A stretch of 64,000 bases of DNA, taken from NCBI GenBank assembly GCA_949296455.1, contig CASFOZ010000004.1:91436-155435 (forward strand), read 5' to 3'. Source of the stretch: an uncultured Eubacteriales bacterium (GTDB taxonomy: Bacteria; Bacillota; Clostridia; Christensenellales; CALVMC01). The notes under the pieces were generated by a model. It was given only the letters and a program-made list of their open reading frames with translations, was not told where the DNA came from and searched no databases. Shown piece after piece: positions 32,385 through 40,526 of the stretch; the stretch's first letter is position 1; the number at the start of each line of letters is the position of its first letter. Position numbers and translations under genes: made by a program.

Positions 32385-34001
32385 ATGTTAAATAACGCAC
32401 TTAATCCGGTAGCTTTTTCTATCGGCGGATTGGAAGTCAAATGGTATGCAATTATTTTAGTGACCGGAATGATTGCCGGATTGATTTACATTATTTTAGA
32501 CGGTAAAAGATATAAACTTTCCAGCGATTTTGCCATAGAATGTTGGTTATGGTGTATAGTGCTTGCTATAATATTTGCAAGATTCTTTTATGTAATAGCT
32601 CATCCGAGCATATATTTCCCGATAGAATCGTGGGACGATTTTTTAAATTTATTCAAGATATGGAACGGCGGTATAACCATACTCGGCGGAATACTTGGCG
32701 GAATTCTCGGAGCATATATCGCAAGCGTTCGATACAGAAGGAATTTTTTAATGGTATGTGACTATTGTGCGCCGGCGGTTTTAATCGGACAGATTATCGG
32801 AAGGTGGGGCAACTATGTAAATCAGGAAGCATACGGTGTAGTTGTTACCAATCCCGATTTACAATGGTTTCCTTTTTCGGTTTATATCGACCAGACGCAA
32901 CAGTGGCACTGTGCGACTTTTTTCTATGAAATAGTACTTAACGCCATAGGTTTTGTTGTACTGTATCTATTAAGCAGGAAGGTAAAACATAACGGAATTA
33001 TTGCAGGCGGATATATTTTTTGGTATTGCGTCGTAAGGGCAATCCTCGAAACTTTCAGATTAGACGCCGTAGTTACGGACAGCGGACTCAGAGTAACGCA
33101 GCTTATTTGCATAATTTTTGCTATTATATCTTTTGTAATCATAATGCTTATACATTTCAAGGTATTCGATAAAATCGACAAAAAAGGCTGGCTTTTAAAA
33201 GCGCCTGCCGTTGCTGCGGGGGATATTCCTCTCGAAGAGAGAAAGAAAGGGAAAAAGAAAAAACTTTCCGAAGCCGTAGAAGGCGAAGACAATTATACCG
33301 TTGAAAATAATTCTGACAGATTCAACGAGATAGTAAACGGAATACTCGAAGAAAAAAAGAAATTAAAAGAAGAGAATGCTTTAAAAGAAGAAAGCAAAAA
33401 AACCGAAGAGACGGTAGAATCGGGAAAAGACGATTTATCTGAAAAAAGCGATTTTGCAGGCGATAATAAAGAAAAATCGGTTACCGACAATAACGGCGGG
33501 AATGGAAAAAATCCCGCAGACGGTCTTTCAGTTAAAGACGCTACTTCAACCGATATTGAAAATCAATCGGATTTAATTTCCGATAAAGATACTGTTTCCG
33601 CAAAAAACAAAACGACTTCGAAAAAGAATGCCGTGTCTTCTGTAAAAAGTTCTTTAAATAGCGGTAAAGAAAGCAAGGCAAACGGCGGTTCGTCAAAGGC
33701 GGGCAGTATCGGTTCTTTTAAAACGGATACTCAAAAGAAAAGCAAAACTGCGGATAAAACTTCTTCCAATATCGAAGAAACGGATAAAGATTTAAAAGTA
33801 AAGGAAAGTACGGTAAAAAAGACTTCCGTTTCCTCTGATAGCGTAAATAAAAAAACCGTAAAAAACAGTAGTTCTGCTTCAAAAAGTTCTTCAAAAAGCG
33901 GAAAGGCAAGTTCTGCTGCAAAAAGTTCTTCAAAAAGCGGAACGGCAAACGCTGCTGCAAAAAGCAAACCTAAAAGCGGAACAACGGCAAAAAAGGATTA
34001 A
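32385..34001 (+). CDS. lgt: Prolipoprotein diacylglyceryl transferase with long basic C-terminal tail
   Basis: Transfers diacylglycerol from phosphatidylglycerol to the lipobox Cys of prelipoproteins. The first 265 or so residues are a normal seven-helix Lgt, with the signature GRWGNYVNQEAYG (about 146-158), GGITILGGILGG (about 95) and a conserved ending helix. Lgt is usually 260-300 residues; this protein has 538. The extra 250 or so residues are hydrophilic, rich in Lys, Ser, Glu and Asp, and end in near-repeats of KSSSKSGKASSAA type. The tail starts after the last helix at KAPAVAAGD. Lgt termini are predicted to face the cytoplasm at this end, so the tail is probably cytoplasmic. AAGGTGG precedes the ATG. 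Confidence 0.9.
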   Translation: MLNNALNPVAFSIGGLEVKWYAIILVTGMIAGLIYIILDGKRYKLSSDFAIECWLWCIVLAIIFARFFYVIAHPSIYFPIESWDDFLNLFKIWNGGITILGGILGGILGAYIASVRYRRNFLMVCDYCAPAVLIGQIIGRWGNYVNQEAYGVVVTNPDLQWFPFSVYIDQTQQWHCATFFYEIVLNAIGFVVLYLLSRKVKHNGIIAGGYIFWYCVVRAILETFRLDAVVTDSGLRVTQLICIIFAIISFVIIMLIHFKVFDKIDKKGWLLKAPAVAAGDIPLEERKKGKKKKLSEAVEGEDNYTVENNSDRFNEIVNGILEEKKKLKEENALKEESKKTEETVESGKDDLSEKSDFAGDNKEKSVTDNNGGNGKNPADGLSVKDATSTDIENQSDLISDKDTVSAKNKTTSKKNAVSSVKSSLNSGKESKANGGSSKAGSIGSFKTDTQKKSKTADKTSSNIEETDKDLKVKESTVKKTSVSSDSVNKKTVKNSSSASKSSSKSGKASSAAKSSSKSGTANAAAKSKPKSGTTAKKD

Positions 34002-34130
34002 TACTAAAATATTTTAGACAATACTTTTAAAACGAATAAAAGTATTAAAATAATCGGCTTTGAATTGAAAACGTCATTATCAAATTGCCGATTTATAAAA
34101 CAGTCGGAAGAAACATATCGGTATTAAGAA

Positions 34131-34151
34131 AAACCTTTTAAAGGTTTTTCG
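34131..34151 (+). terminator. Terminator after lgt
   Basis: Perfect self-complementary stem AAAAACCTTT/AAAGGTTTTT, 130 bp after lgt and 28 bp before the next start. Confidence 0.7.
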
Positions 34152-34178
34152 CTTTATCGGAAACGGCGGAAAAAAATT

Positions 34179-34748
34179 ATGAAAAATCATAAATTTGTAT
34201 TTTTTGTCACGGTTGGAATAATATCGTTTATATTTTCCCTTATAGGGCTTTTGTCCGCACTCGGAATTGCCGATATTTATTTTATTTCGAGTTGGTATCT
34301 TGCGGTTATACTCTATCTTTGCGCAATTTCGGTATGTTTTGCCGTATGCTATAATTCGCCGGTATTTTATGCTTTTGCATTAATTACAGCCGGTCTTTTT
34401 CTGTATATAAGCATTACGCAAAGATTAAATTACGGATACGAAAGGCTTTTCGGTATAGTCATTATCTGTATAGGATTAGGATTTTTATTGAATGCGTATT
34501 TAAACAGAAATACTTACTTTTGGCTCAGAAGCGGTATATTTTTTACGGTAAGCGGTATTATTTTACTTGCTGCGGGTATTACAAAGTTGTGGGCAATAAC
34601 AATTTCGGCGGGAGCGATAGTCCTTTCGGTGCTTATTGTTATCGACGCACTCATAAGATTTTTCATTAAAAAACCCGACGAAGATTATTATGTCGTTCCG
34701 AGTGAAAATAAAAACGAAGATAACGGAAAAGAAGAAAATAAACAATAA
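34179..34748 (+). CDS. Integral membrane protein of unknown function, 189 aa
   Basis: Six hydrophobic helices, at about 7-29, 38-57, 60-80, 88-108, 114-134 and 136-158, then a charged cytoplasmic tail of about 28 residues (Lys, Glu, Asn-rich). The helix pattern and small size recall the DUF308/HdeD group, but I see no signature that decides this. The gene lies 44 bp before pncB on the same strand and may share its transcript. The ribosome binding site is weak (GGCGGA). Confidence 0.6.
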   Translation: MKNHKFVFFVTVGIISFIFSLIGLLSALGIADIYFISSWYLAVILYLCAISVCFAVCYNSPVFYAFALITAGLFLYISITQRLNYGYERLFGIVIICIGLGFLLNAYLNRNTYFWLRSGIFFTVSGIILLAAGITKLWAITISAGAIVLSVLIVIDALIRFFIKKPDEDYYVVPSENKNEDNGKEENKQ

Positions 34749-34791
34749 AATACGGAATTTATAATTAACTATTTAAAGGAAACTGAACAGT

Positions 34792-36210
34792 ATGCGAAAC
34801 TTAACGCTATTAACGGATTTTTACGAACTTACAATGATGTACGGTTATTTCAAAAGCGGCAAAATGGACGATATAGCCGTTTTCGATGTTTTTTTCAGAC
34901 AAACCGGTTCAATAAGTTATTCTATATTCTGCGGACTCGAACAGGTTGTAGATTATATTCAAAACATTAAATTTGAAAAAGACGATATAGAGTTTTTAAG
35001 AAAACAGGGAGTATTTGACGAAGACTTTTTACATTGCCTTGAAAATTTTAAATTTACAGGCGATATATTTGCCGTTCGTGAAGGAACAGTCGTATTTCCG
35101 CAAGAACCGCTTCTTATAGTAAGAGCGCCGATTTTTCAGGCTCAGCTTTTGGAAACTGCCATTTTAAATCTTATAAATCACCAGACCTTAATAGCGACAA
35201 AAGCTTCAAAGGTATGTTATGAGGCAGGGAACGCAAGCGTTCTCGAATTCGGTTTGCGTAGAGCGCAAGGCCCCGACGCAGGAATATACGGGGCAAGAGC
35301 CGCAATCGTCGGAGGTTGTGTTTCGACATCGAATGTTCTTGCAGGAAAAAACTTCGATGTTCCCGTAGGCGGAACGCACGCCCACAGTTGGGTTATGAGT
35401 TTTGACAGCGAACTTAAAGCCTTCGAAACTTACTCAGAACTTTATCCCGATAACTGCCTTTTGCTTGTCGATACCTACGATACTTTAAAGTCAGGAGTGC
35501 CCAACGCCATAAAGGTTTTCAAAAAACTCAGAGAAAAAGGGCATAATCCCGTCGGCATAAGAATAGATTCGGGCGACCTTGCCTATCTTACGGTAAAGGC
35601 AAGAAAAATGCTCGACGAAGCAGGTTTTAAAGACGCTAAAATTTTTGCTTCCGGCGATATTGATGAGCGCATTATAGATACTTTAAAGGACCAGAAAGCT
35701 TGTATAGATTCTTGGGGGATAGGAACAAAGCTTATAACTTCTTTCGATAACCCCAGCCTCGGCGGTGTTTATAAACTTGCTGGTATTTATGAAAAAGGAA
35801 AACTTATCCCCAAACTTAAAAAATCCGATACCGCCGCAAAAATAACAAATCCCGGTCTTAAAAAGATTTACAGAATTTACGATAAAGATACCGATATGGC
35901 AATAGCCGATTTAATTACCTTGTTCGACGAAAAAATAGACGAAACTAAAACTCTTACCATATTCCACCCGGAAGAGACTTGGAAACAGATTACTATCGAC
36001 AATTTTTATGTCAAAGAACTTATGGTACAGGTCTTTAAAAAAGGCAAACTCGTATATAATTTACCGACTTTAAAAGAAATAGTAAATTATTCAAAAGCCG
36101 ATAAGGAAACATTTTGGGACGAATATAAAAGAAGGGTGAATCCGCAAATTTACAAGGTTGATTTATCTAAAAAACTTTTCAATCTTAAAAGTTCCTTGCT
36201 TAAAAAATAA
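34792..36210 (+). CDS. pncB: Nicotinate phosphoribosyltransferase
   Basis: NAD salvage enzyme joining nicotinate to PRPP. The 472 residues open with LLTDFYELTMMYGY (about 5-18), typical of the family, then EFGLRRAQGPDAG (about 152-164), GGTHAHSWVMSF (about 193-204, containing the phosphorylated-type His) and IRIDSGDL (about 260-267) for phosphoribosyl binding. AAAGGAA lies upstream. The nicotinamidase-like protein at 6701 could supply its substrate. Length and motifs are typical of the Gram-positive class. Confidence 0.93.
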   Translation: MRNLTLLTDFYELTMMYGYFKSGKMDDIAVFDVFFRQTGSISYSIFCGLEQVVDYIQNIKFEKDDIEFLRKQGVFDEDFLHCLENFKFTGDIFAVREGTVVFPQEPLLIVRAPIFQAQLLETAILNLINHQTLIATKASKVCYEAGNASVLEFGLRRAQGPDAGIYGARAAIVGGCVSTSNVLAGKNFDVPVGGTHAHSWVMSFDSELKAFETYSELYPDNCLLLVDTYDTLKSGVPNAIKVFKKLREKGHNPVGIRIDSGDLAYLTVKARKMLDEAGFKDAKIFASGDIDERIIDTLKDQKACIDSWGIGTKLITSFDNPSLGGVYKLAGIYEKGKLIPKLKKSDTAAKITNPGLKKIYRIYDKDTDMAIADLITLFDEKIDETKTLTIFHPEETWKQITIDNFYVKELMVQVFKKGKLVYNLPTLKEIVNYSKADKETFWDEYKRRVNPQIYKVDLSKKLFNLKSSLLKK

Positions 36211-36246
36211 ACATAAAAACTACGAATTTCAAATTTCTGACTTTTA

Positions 36247-36305
36247 AGGCGCAATATGCGTATTTAAGCGCAATATGCGTATTTAAGGCGCATATGCGTC
36301 TTTTT
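36247..36305 (+). repeat. Tandem GCGCAATATGCGT hairpin repeats, possible terminator
   Basis: Two copies of a roughly 20-bp unit (GCGCAATATGCGTATTTAAG) and a third, shorter one (GCGCATATGCGTCTTTTTG). Each unit is self-complementary, so each can fold as a small hairpin. The last is followed by T5 and can act as pncB terminator. The rest of 36306-36594 is very AT-rich and I see nothing else in it. Confidence 0.7.
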
Positions 36306-36594
36306 GTTTTCGCATAATTTAATAAAAGTGTTTTTGATTAAATTTTTTCATTTTTAAACAGTTTAAATTTAACCGCTATTGATATCGATTTTTTCAGTAT
36401 TCGATAAATGTATAATTAATTTAATCTTTTTTATTTTGAAAATTAATTTTATTTTGAAAGTAATTTAGTTATAAATTAGTTATAAAAAACAAGTTAATCA
36501 AATAAATGATTTTTCGCTAAAATTATACCGTAAAATACATAATTTATTAATTTATGCGCCTTTATATTTTGTAAAATGAAATTCGGAGGGGAAT

Positions 36595-37269
36595 ATGGAA
36601 TTTGCTTTGGAAAAAAAAGGATATTGCAAAAAACAAGTGGACGGTTATTTGAAATCTTATAAAGAAGACTTTGAAAAGACTCTTAAAGAGCAAAAGGAAA
36701 GAATAGATTTTCTGAAATCCGAAAACGAAAAACTTTCCAAAATAATTGCCGTTTATAAAGAAAAAGAAGACTGCGTCAGCGAAGCTCTGTTGTCTGCAAT
36801 CAATAAAGCAAAGGAAGTTGAAAATGCCGTAAGAATAAGATTTGCCGTAGAAGGGGAGCGTGTCAAACTCTTTCAGGCAAAGTGGACAAAGTATGCGGAA
36901 AAACTTAAAAATAAAGCTCTTCCTCAGCAGGAATCCGATTCTTTGAACGAATATCTCGAAAGCGTAAAAGCACAGCTTTCGGAAATACTTTCTGAAAATC
37001 TTAATATTTCCTACGAAAAAAATACTTCCGAACTTCAAAGTCAGTTTATGGAAGAAAGCGCAAGAATAAGTAATATAGAAAAAGAAGGAAAAGAATCCCG
37101 TACTTCGCAGTCCTATGACGGGCTTTTGAACCGCCTTAAAAGCGCAGTGGAAAAAGGCAACGACAACACCGAAAAAAATGTACTTGCCGCAAGAAGTTGC
37201 AGCATAGAAAATACCGATAAAAAACAGTCCTTAATCGATATTTGCAGAGAACTCAGACTTATAAGTTAA
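36595..37269 (+). CDS. DivIVA-like coiled-coil protein
   Basis: A 224-residue soluble protein. The N-terminus FALEKKGYCKKQVDGYLKSY (2-21) matches the membrane-binding DivIVA/GpsB pattern with GY and QVD. It is followed by a strong coiled coil (about 22-60), a second helical region (about 65-135) and a low-complexity Ser/Asn/Glu-rich part. DivIVA-type proteins mark poles or division sites and recruit envelope machinery. There is no cell division neighbour, only the SRP RNA downstream. GGAGGGG precedes the ATG. DivIVA membership rests on the first 60 residues. Confidence 0.65.
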   Translation: MEFALEKKGYCKKQVDGYLKSYKEDFEKTLKEQKERIDFLKSENEKLSKIIAVYKEKEDCVSEALLSAINKAKEVENAVRIRFAVEGERVKLFQAKWTKYAEKLKNKALPQQESDSLNEYLESVKAQLSEILSENLNISYEKNTSELQSQFMEESARISNIEKEGKESRTSQSYDGLLNRLKSAVEKGNDNTEKNVLAARSCSIENTDKKQSLIDICRELRLIS

Positions 37270-37374
37270 TTTGAAATTTATTATTTCTATTGGAAAAATA
37301 AAGAAACAGTTATAAATTTTCCGTAATTATTTTCATATTTCCTGTTTTATAGCGTTAATTTTTTTAATAATATG

Positions 37375-37403
37375 TTGTATTTTTGTCTTTTAACTGTTAT
37401 AAT
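37375..37403 (+). promoter_or_regulatory. Promoter of the SRP RNA
   Basis: TTGTAT (37375-37380) and a perfect TATAAT (37398-37403), 17 bp apart, immediately before the RNA. Confidence 0.7.
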
Positions 37404-37409
37404 TATTAA

Positions 37410-37678
37410 GTCGTACTAGGCGGGGAGCCAGCGGTGCCCTATACCTGCAATCCGCTACAGCAGGGCTGAATGCTTGTTTCGGCTTAATATATGGAAGGCC
37501 GGCTTCGGTAAGGAATGTTGATAACAAGGTCTTGTGCAATAGACTGCTATGAACCATGTCAGGGCTTGACGGCAGCAGCATTAAGTAGATTTGTTTATGT
37601 GCCACAAGGAAGCTTTGGAGGAGTAACCTGCCGTAAGCATCGCTTCGGTATATTCTGTCAACGCAAGATGTACGATAC
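37410..37678 (+). ncRNA. ffs: Signal recognition particle RNA, large bacterial type
   Basis: About 270 nt. The Alu-domain segment GCGGTGCCCTATACCTGCAA then TCCGCTACAGCAGGGCTGAA is characteristic of the large Bacillota SRP RNA. The S-domain has ACCATGTCAGGGC...GACGGCAGCAGCATTAAG, the Ffh-binding loop region. The ends pair (37410-37416 GTCGTAC with 37670-37676 GTACGAT). End positions are estimated from this pairing. It lies between the promoter and a terminator, as expected for a single RNA gene. Confidence 0.93.
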
Positions 37679-37683
37679 CGTTA

Positions 37684-37708
37684 GGGAGAGCTTTTGCTCT
37701 CCCTTTTA
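37684..37708 (+). terminator. Terminator of the SRP RNA
   Basis: Stem GGGAGAG/CTCTCCC with loop CTTTTG and T-run. Confidence 0.9.
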
Positions 37709-37720
37709 TTTAATTTATAT

Positions 37721-37845
37721 ATCGGTTATTTAATATCGGTATTTAATATCGGTTATTTAATATCGGTTAGTTAATATCGGTTAGTTAATATCGGTTAGTT
37801 AATATCGGTTGGTTAATATTGCTTATTTAATATCGCTTAGTTAAT
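37721..37845. repeat. 14-bp tandem repeat tract
   Basis: Nine consecutive copies of a unit close to ATCGGTTAGTTAAT; the second is 13 bp and the last two have small changes (ATTGCTTATTTAAT, ATCGCTTAGTTAAT). There are no spacers. It begins just after the SRP RNA terminator. Nothing else is seen up to the ABC gene at 37956. Confidence 0.9.
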
Positions 37846-37955
37846 TATTTTTGTTTTTTTAAAATGCAAAAAAAATTATAAATAAACGCAGAAAGAATTT
37901 TAAAATTATAGTCAAAGTATTTGAAAAGCAGTTTGCTTTATCGTAAAATAAAAAT

Positions 37956-39005
37956 ATGGAACTTGTTGTTAAGGATTTATATAAAAAATATTTCGGGTAC
38001 GATTACTGTCTGAAAGGAATAAATTTGAAAATTTCCGAAAATTCTACTCTTTGCATTTACGGAATAGAGGGAAGCGGAAAGAGTACTCTTATTAAAGTAA
38101 TTTCGGGACTCGAAGAATATCAGAAAGGCGAAATTATTTTTAAGGGCAAGAAACTCGAAACATATTCGTTTAAAGAGCGCAATTTTTCGGTTTATACGGG
38201 AAACATTCTTAATCCTGAAAAAACCGTTTTTAAAAGCCTTGTTAAAATTCTTATAAGCAGGGGAATAAATAAAAAAGAAGCCGAAAGCAGCATTAGTCAA
38301 ACTGCAAAAAATATAGGAACGGAAAATATTATGAATTTCAAATTTTCCGATTTGACTTTTGCTCAGAAGTTTTTTGCCGAGTTTACACGCCTTGCCATGA
38401 GAAAAGCCGATTTGTATCTTATCGACGACCCGTTTGAAAATGTTCCGTCTTCGGAAAGGGAAGAAATTTACAATTTTCTTAAAAGCAATCTAAATAAGCT
38501 CGGCGGAACGAAAATTATCGCTACCGCCGATAAAAGTACCGCAATAAATATCGGCGATTTAACCGCAGTGCTAACGGAAGGGATAATTTCCGAATACGGT
38601 AAAGCTTCCGATATATTTCTAAATCCTGAAACGCTTGCAGCCTGCAATATGTTTTTGCCGGAAATTAATACCGTAAAAATTAAGATTAAAAACGGCAGTT
38701 TTCCGCTATTCAATAAAATTTATAAATTTCCTGATGGCAATGCTTTTAAAGTCTACGAAGACAGAGAAGTTATAGCCGCATTTTATCCTACTTCGCTTTT
38801 TATTTCCGAAAACGGACTCGAATGCGAAATTTACGAAAGAAAATTACTTGGCGAATATACAGAATGTTTCTCTCATATTTACGGTCAGCATTTTTCGTTT
38901 ATGTTAAAAACGCCCGTTTGCGGCGATAAGGTAAAATTAAGTTTAGATGGAAAACTCTTTTTATTCGATACAAACAGCAATCGTATAATACACTGTTTTA
39001 ATTGA
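37956..39005 (+). CDS. Degenerate MalK-like ABC ATPase
   Basis: A 349-residue protein with the layout of MalK/UgpC-type ATPases: nucleotide-binding domain (about 1-225) and C-terminal TOBE region (about 230-349, ending KLFLFDTNSNRII). Walker A is intact (GIEGSGKST, about 36-44). The LSGGQ signature is replaced by SDLTFAQKFF (about 131), Walker B ends DLYLIDDP so the catalytic Glu is Asp, and the switch-His region reads IIATADKS with no His. ATP may bind, but hydrolysis in the usual dimer looks compromised. No permease or binding protein is adjacent, and no clear ribosome binding site is seen. Confidence 0.75.
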   Translation: MELVVKDLYKKYFGYDYCLKGINLKISENSTLCIYGIEGSGKSTLIKVISGLEEYQKGEIIFKGKKLETYSFKERNFSVYTGNILNPEKTVFKSLVKILISRGINKKEAESSISQTAKNIGTENIMNFKFSDLTFAQKFFAEFTRLAMRKADLYLIDDPFENVPSSEREEIYNFLKSNLNKLGGTKIIATADKSTAINIGDLTAVLTEGIISEYGKASDIFLNPETLAACNMFLPEINTVKIKIKNGSFPLFNKIYKFPDGNAFKVYEDREVIAAFYPTSLFISENGLECEIYERKLLGEYTECFSHIYGQHFSFMLKTPVCGDKVKLSLDGKLFLFDTNSNRIIHCFN

Positions 39006-39007
39006 AA

Positions 39008-39026
39008 AAAGACCTTTAAGGTCTTT
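39008..39026. terminator. Bidirectional terminator between the ABC gene and the 144-aa gene
   Basis: Stem AAAGACC/GGTCTTT with loop TTTAA. It lies at the ABC stop and overlaps the last codons of the convergent gene. Confidence 0.7.
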
Positions 39027-39450
39027 CGTCTGTTTTGTTTAACTCGTCGATTTGCTTTTGTAATTCTTCGATTTTTTGTTGCCTCTTTTCTTCTTCCTTG
39101 CTTTGCTTATCCGCTTTGCGTTTTTCTTGCATTTCTTTGAGTTTTGGAATAAACACATTTTCTCTTAAATATTGCAAGTCGGCTTTGTTAATGTATACCA
39201 TAAGAAAAATTGAAAGTATTAAAAGTCCTAAACTGAAAATAAAGCCCATTATATACGGAGCAACGAACATTTCGATATATTCATTAGCAATTATGTTAGT
39301 ATAATTTTCTGCCCCTGGTAAAAGACCATTATTATTCAACATATAGCTCCATAATGCAATCAAATTATATAGTTTTACTAAAATACAAATAAAAGAAATT
39401 AAAGACAAAATTATAATAATTGAAAGTATAATATTTAATTTTTTCTTCAT
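39016..39450 (-). CDS. Small membrane protein with C-terminal coiled coil
   Basis: Family not recognised. From ATG 39450, which has GAGGTG upstream (the frame opens further at 39555 but without a site), it has 144 residues. Two hydrophobic helices lie at about 6-27 and 64-88, joined by an extracellular loop of about 35 residues. After them comes a charged helix (about 95-144) rich in Lys, Glu and Gln, predicted as a coiled coil. It is monocistronic. Confidence 0.6.
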   Translation of the reverse strand: MKKKLNIILSIIIILSLISFICILVKLYNLIALWSYMLNNNGLLPGAENYTNIIANEYIEMFVAPYIMGFIFSLGLLILSIFLMVYINKADLQYLRENVFIPKLKEMQEKRKADKQSKEEEKRQQKIEELQKQIDELNKTDERP

Positions 39451-39548
39451 AATACACCTCTTTTTCATTGTAAAAAATAATGAAAACAAAGTCAATATTA
39501 AATCAAAATTCTTTTTTAAGAAGAATAAATTTTTTTTAAAATAATTTA

Positions 39549-39598
39549 TTTGCATAATGCAAAATGTTTTGACAATAATATTTCCATACCTATATAAT
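39549..39598 (+). promoter_or_regulatory. Palindrome and promoter of the TM1266-like gene
   Basis: The 15-bp palindrome TTTGCATAATGCAAA (39549-39563) ends 5 bp before TTGACA (39569-39574). TATAAT follows at 39593-39598 (18-bp spacing). The palindrome is a candidate regulator site; which protein binds is unknown. Confidence 0.55.
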
Positions 39599-39620
39599 CA
39601 ATAAAAAGGAGGGAAATATT

Positions 39621-39872
39621 ATGGCAAGAATGGGAGTTGTAGGTATTGTTATCGAAGGGGACAGAAGCCACGCAAACAAGGTTCAGAGTATCCTTCACGA
39701 GTACGGAGAAATTATCGTCGGCAGAATGGGAATACCCGATAAGCAAAGGGGAGTTAATGTTATCAGTCTTATTGTCGACGGCACAAATCAGCAGATAGAA
39801 AGTCTTAAAAATAAACTTTCCGAAATAAAAAGCGTTACCGTAAGCGTTGCTATGACGGCAGTCGAAGTTTAA
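39621..39872 (+). CDS. TM1266-like ACT-domain protein (putative hydrogenase-system regulator)
   Basis: An 83-residue protein matching the TM1266 family, named as a putative regulator of iron-only hydrogenase systems because of frequent clustering with hydrogenase maturation genes. The ACT-like pattern is GVVGIVIEGDRSHANKVQ (about 5-22), GEIIVGRMGIP (about 29), GVNVISLIVDG (about 44) and VTVSVAMTAVEV at the end. No hydrogenase, hydE, hydF or hydG lies in the window, so its partner is elsewhere. GGAGGG precedes the ATG; a terminator follows. Confidence 0.75.
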   Translation: MARMGVVGIVIEGDRSHANKVQSILHEYGEIIVGRMGIPDKQRGVNVISLIVDGTNQQIESLKNKLSEIKSVTVSVAMTAVEV

Positions 39873-39897
39873 ATATCAAAAAAACAAATATCCAATC

Positions 39898-39923
39898 AAC
39901 CGCTTTTAAAGGCGGTTTTTTTA
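39898..39923 (+). terminator. Terminator after the TM1266-like gene
   Basis: Hairpin AACCGCTTT/AAAGGCGGTT (one mispair region) followed by T7. Confidence 0.75.
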
Positions 39924-39957
39924 TTGAAAAAATTTTTAATTTTTTTTGAATAAAGTA

Positions 39958-40011
39958 TTGACAACAGGACAAAATAGTGTATAATAGACTTGTAGGTCAA
40001 AGAAAGTCAAA
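39958..40011 (+). promoter_or_regulatory. ctsR-clpC promoter with CtsR operator
   Basis: TTGACA (39958-39963) and TATAAT (39980-39985) with 16-bp spacing. GGTCAAA-GAA-AGTCAAA (39995-40011) fits the CtsR heptad direct repeat with 3-bp spacing and lies at the transcription start. This indicates autorepression of ctsR-clpC, relieved by heat or protein stress. Confidence 0.88.
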
Positions 40012-40032
40012 CTTTTTGAAAACGGTGAAAAT

Positions 40033-40521
40033 ATGTCGAATTTAAGTAACGATATCGAAAAATTTTTGCTAAGCGTTTTAGCCGATAACGGAAAGGTTCA
40101 GATTTCCCGCAATGACCTTGCGGGGTATTTTAAAGTCGCACCGTCTCAGATTAATTATGTACTTCAAACGAGATTTACTCTCGAAAGGGGATATGTAATA
40201 GAAAGCAAGAGAGGGGGCGGCGGTTATGTGAATCTAGTTAAGGTAAGTTTTGAAGGGGATTACTTTAAAAATCTTTTGCAAATGATTTCGGAAGGGGAAC
40301 TTAACGAAAACAAGGCATTTCATATAATCGATAAAATGAATTCCGACGGAGTGCTTTCGGATTACGAAAGCGGGCTTTTGAAAAGCGTACTTTCCGACAA
40401 ATCTTTGTCTTCTCCGTTTAAAAATCAGGATTTGATAAGAAAGAATTCTATGACTGAAATAATAAAATATTTAATGAGTGCGAAAAGTCGGCAAAACGAC
40501 GACAACGCAGAAAAGAGGTGA
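40033..40521 (+). CDS. ctsR: CtsR transcriptional repressor of class III stress genes
   Basis: A 162-residue repressor of clp genes. The N-terminal winged HTH spans about 1-70, with the wing ESKRGGGGYVNLVKV (about 57-71) that carries the conserved glycines of the heat-sensing loop. The C-terminal four-helix region (about 80-150) is the dimer/McsB-facing part in B. subtilis. Its operator lies just upstream. Its stop overlaps the ribosome binding site of clpC, so the two are coupled. The mcsA and mcsB genes that usually lie between ctsR and clpC are absent. Confidence 0.93.
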   Translation: MSNLSNDIEKFLLSVLADNGKVQISRNDLAGYFKVAPSQINYVLQTRFTLERGYVIESKRGGGGYVNLVKVSFEGDYFKNLLQMISEGELNENKAFHIIDKMNSDGVLSDYESGLLKSVLSDKSLSSPFKNQDLIRKNSMTEIIKYLMSAKSRQNDDNAEKR

Positions 40522-40526
40522 TAAAT

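Noticed and set aside
37721..37845. CRISPR array
   Set aside because: Units are 14 bp with no spacers and no cas genes; plain tandem repeat.
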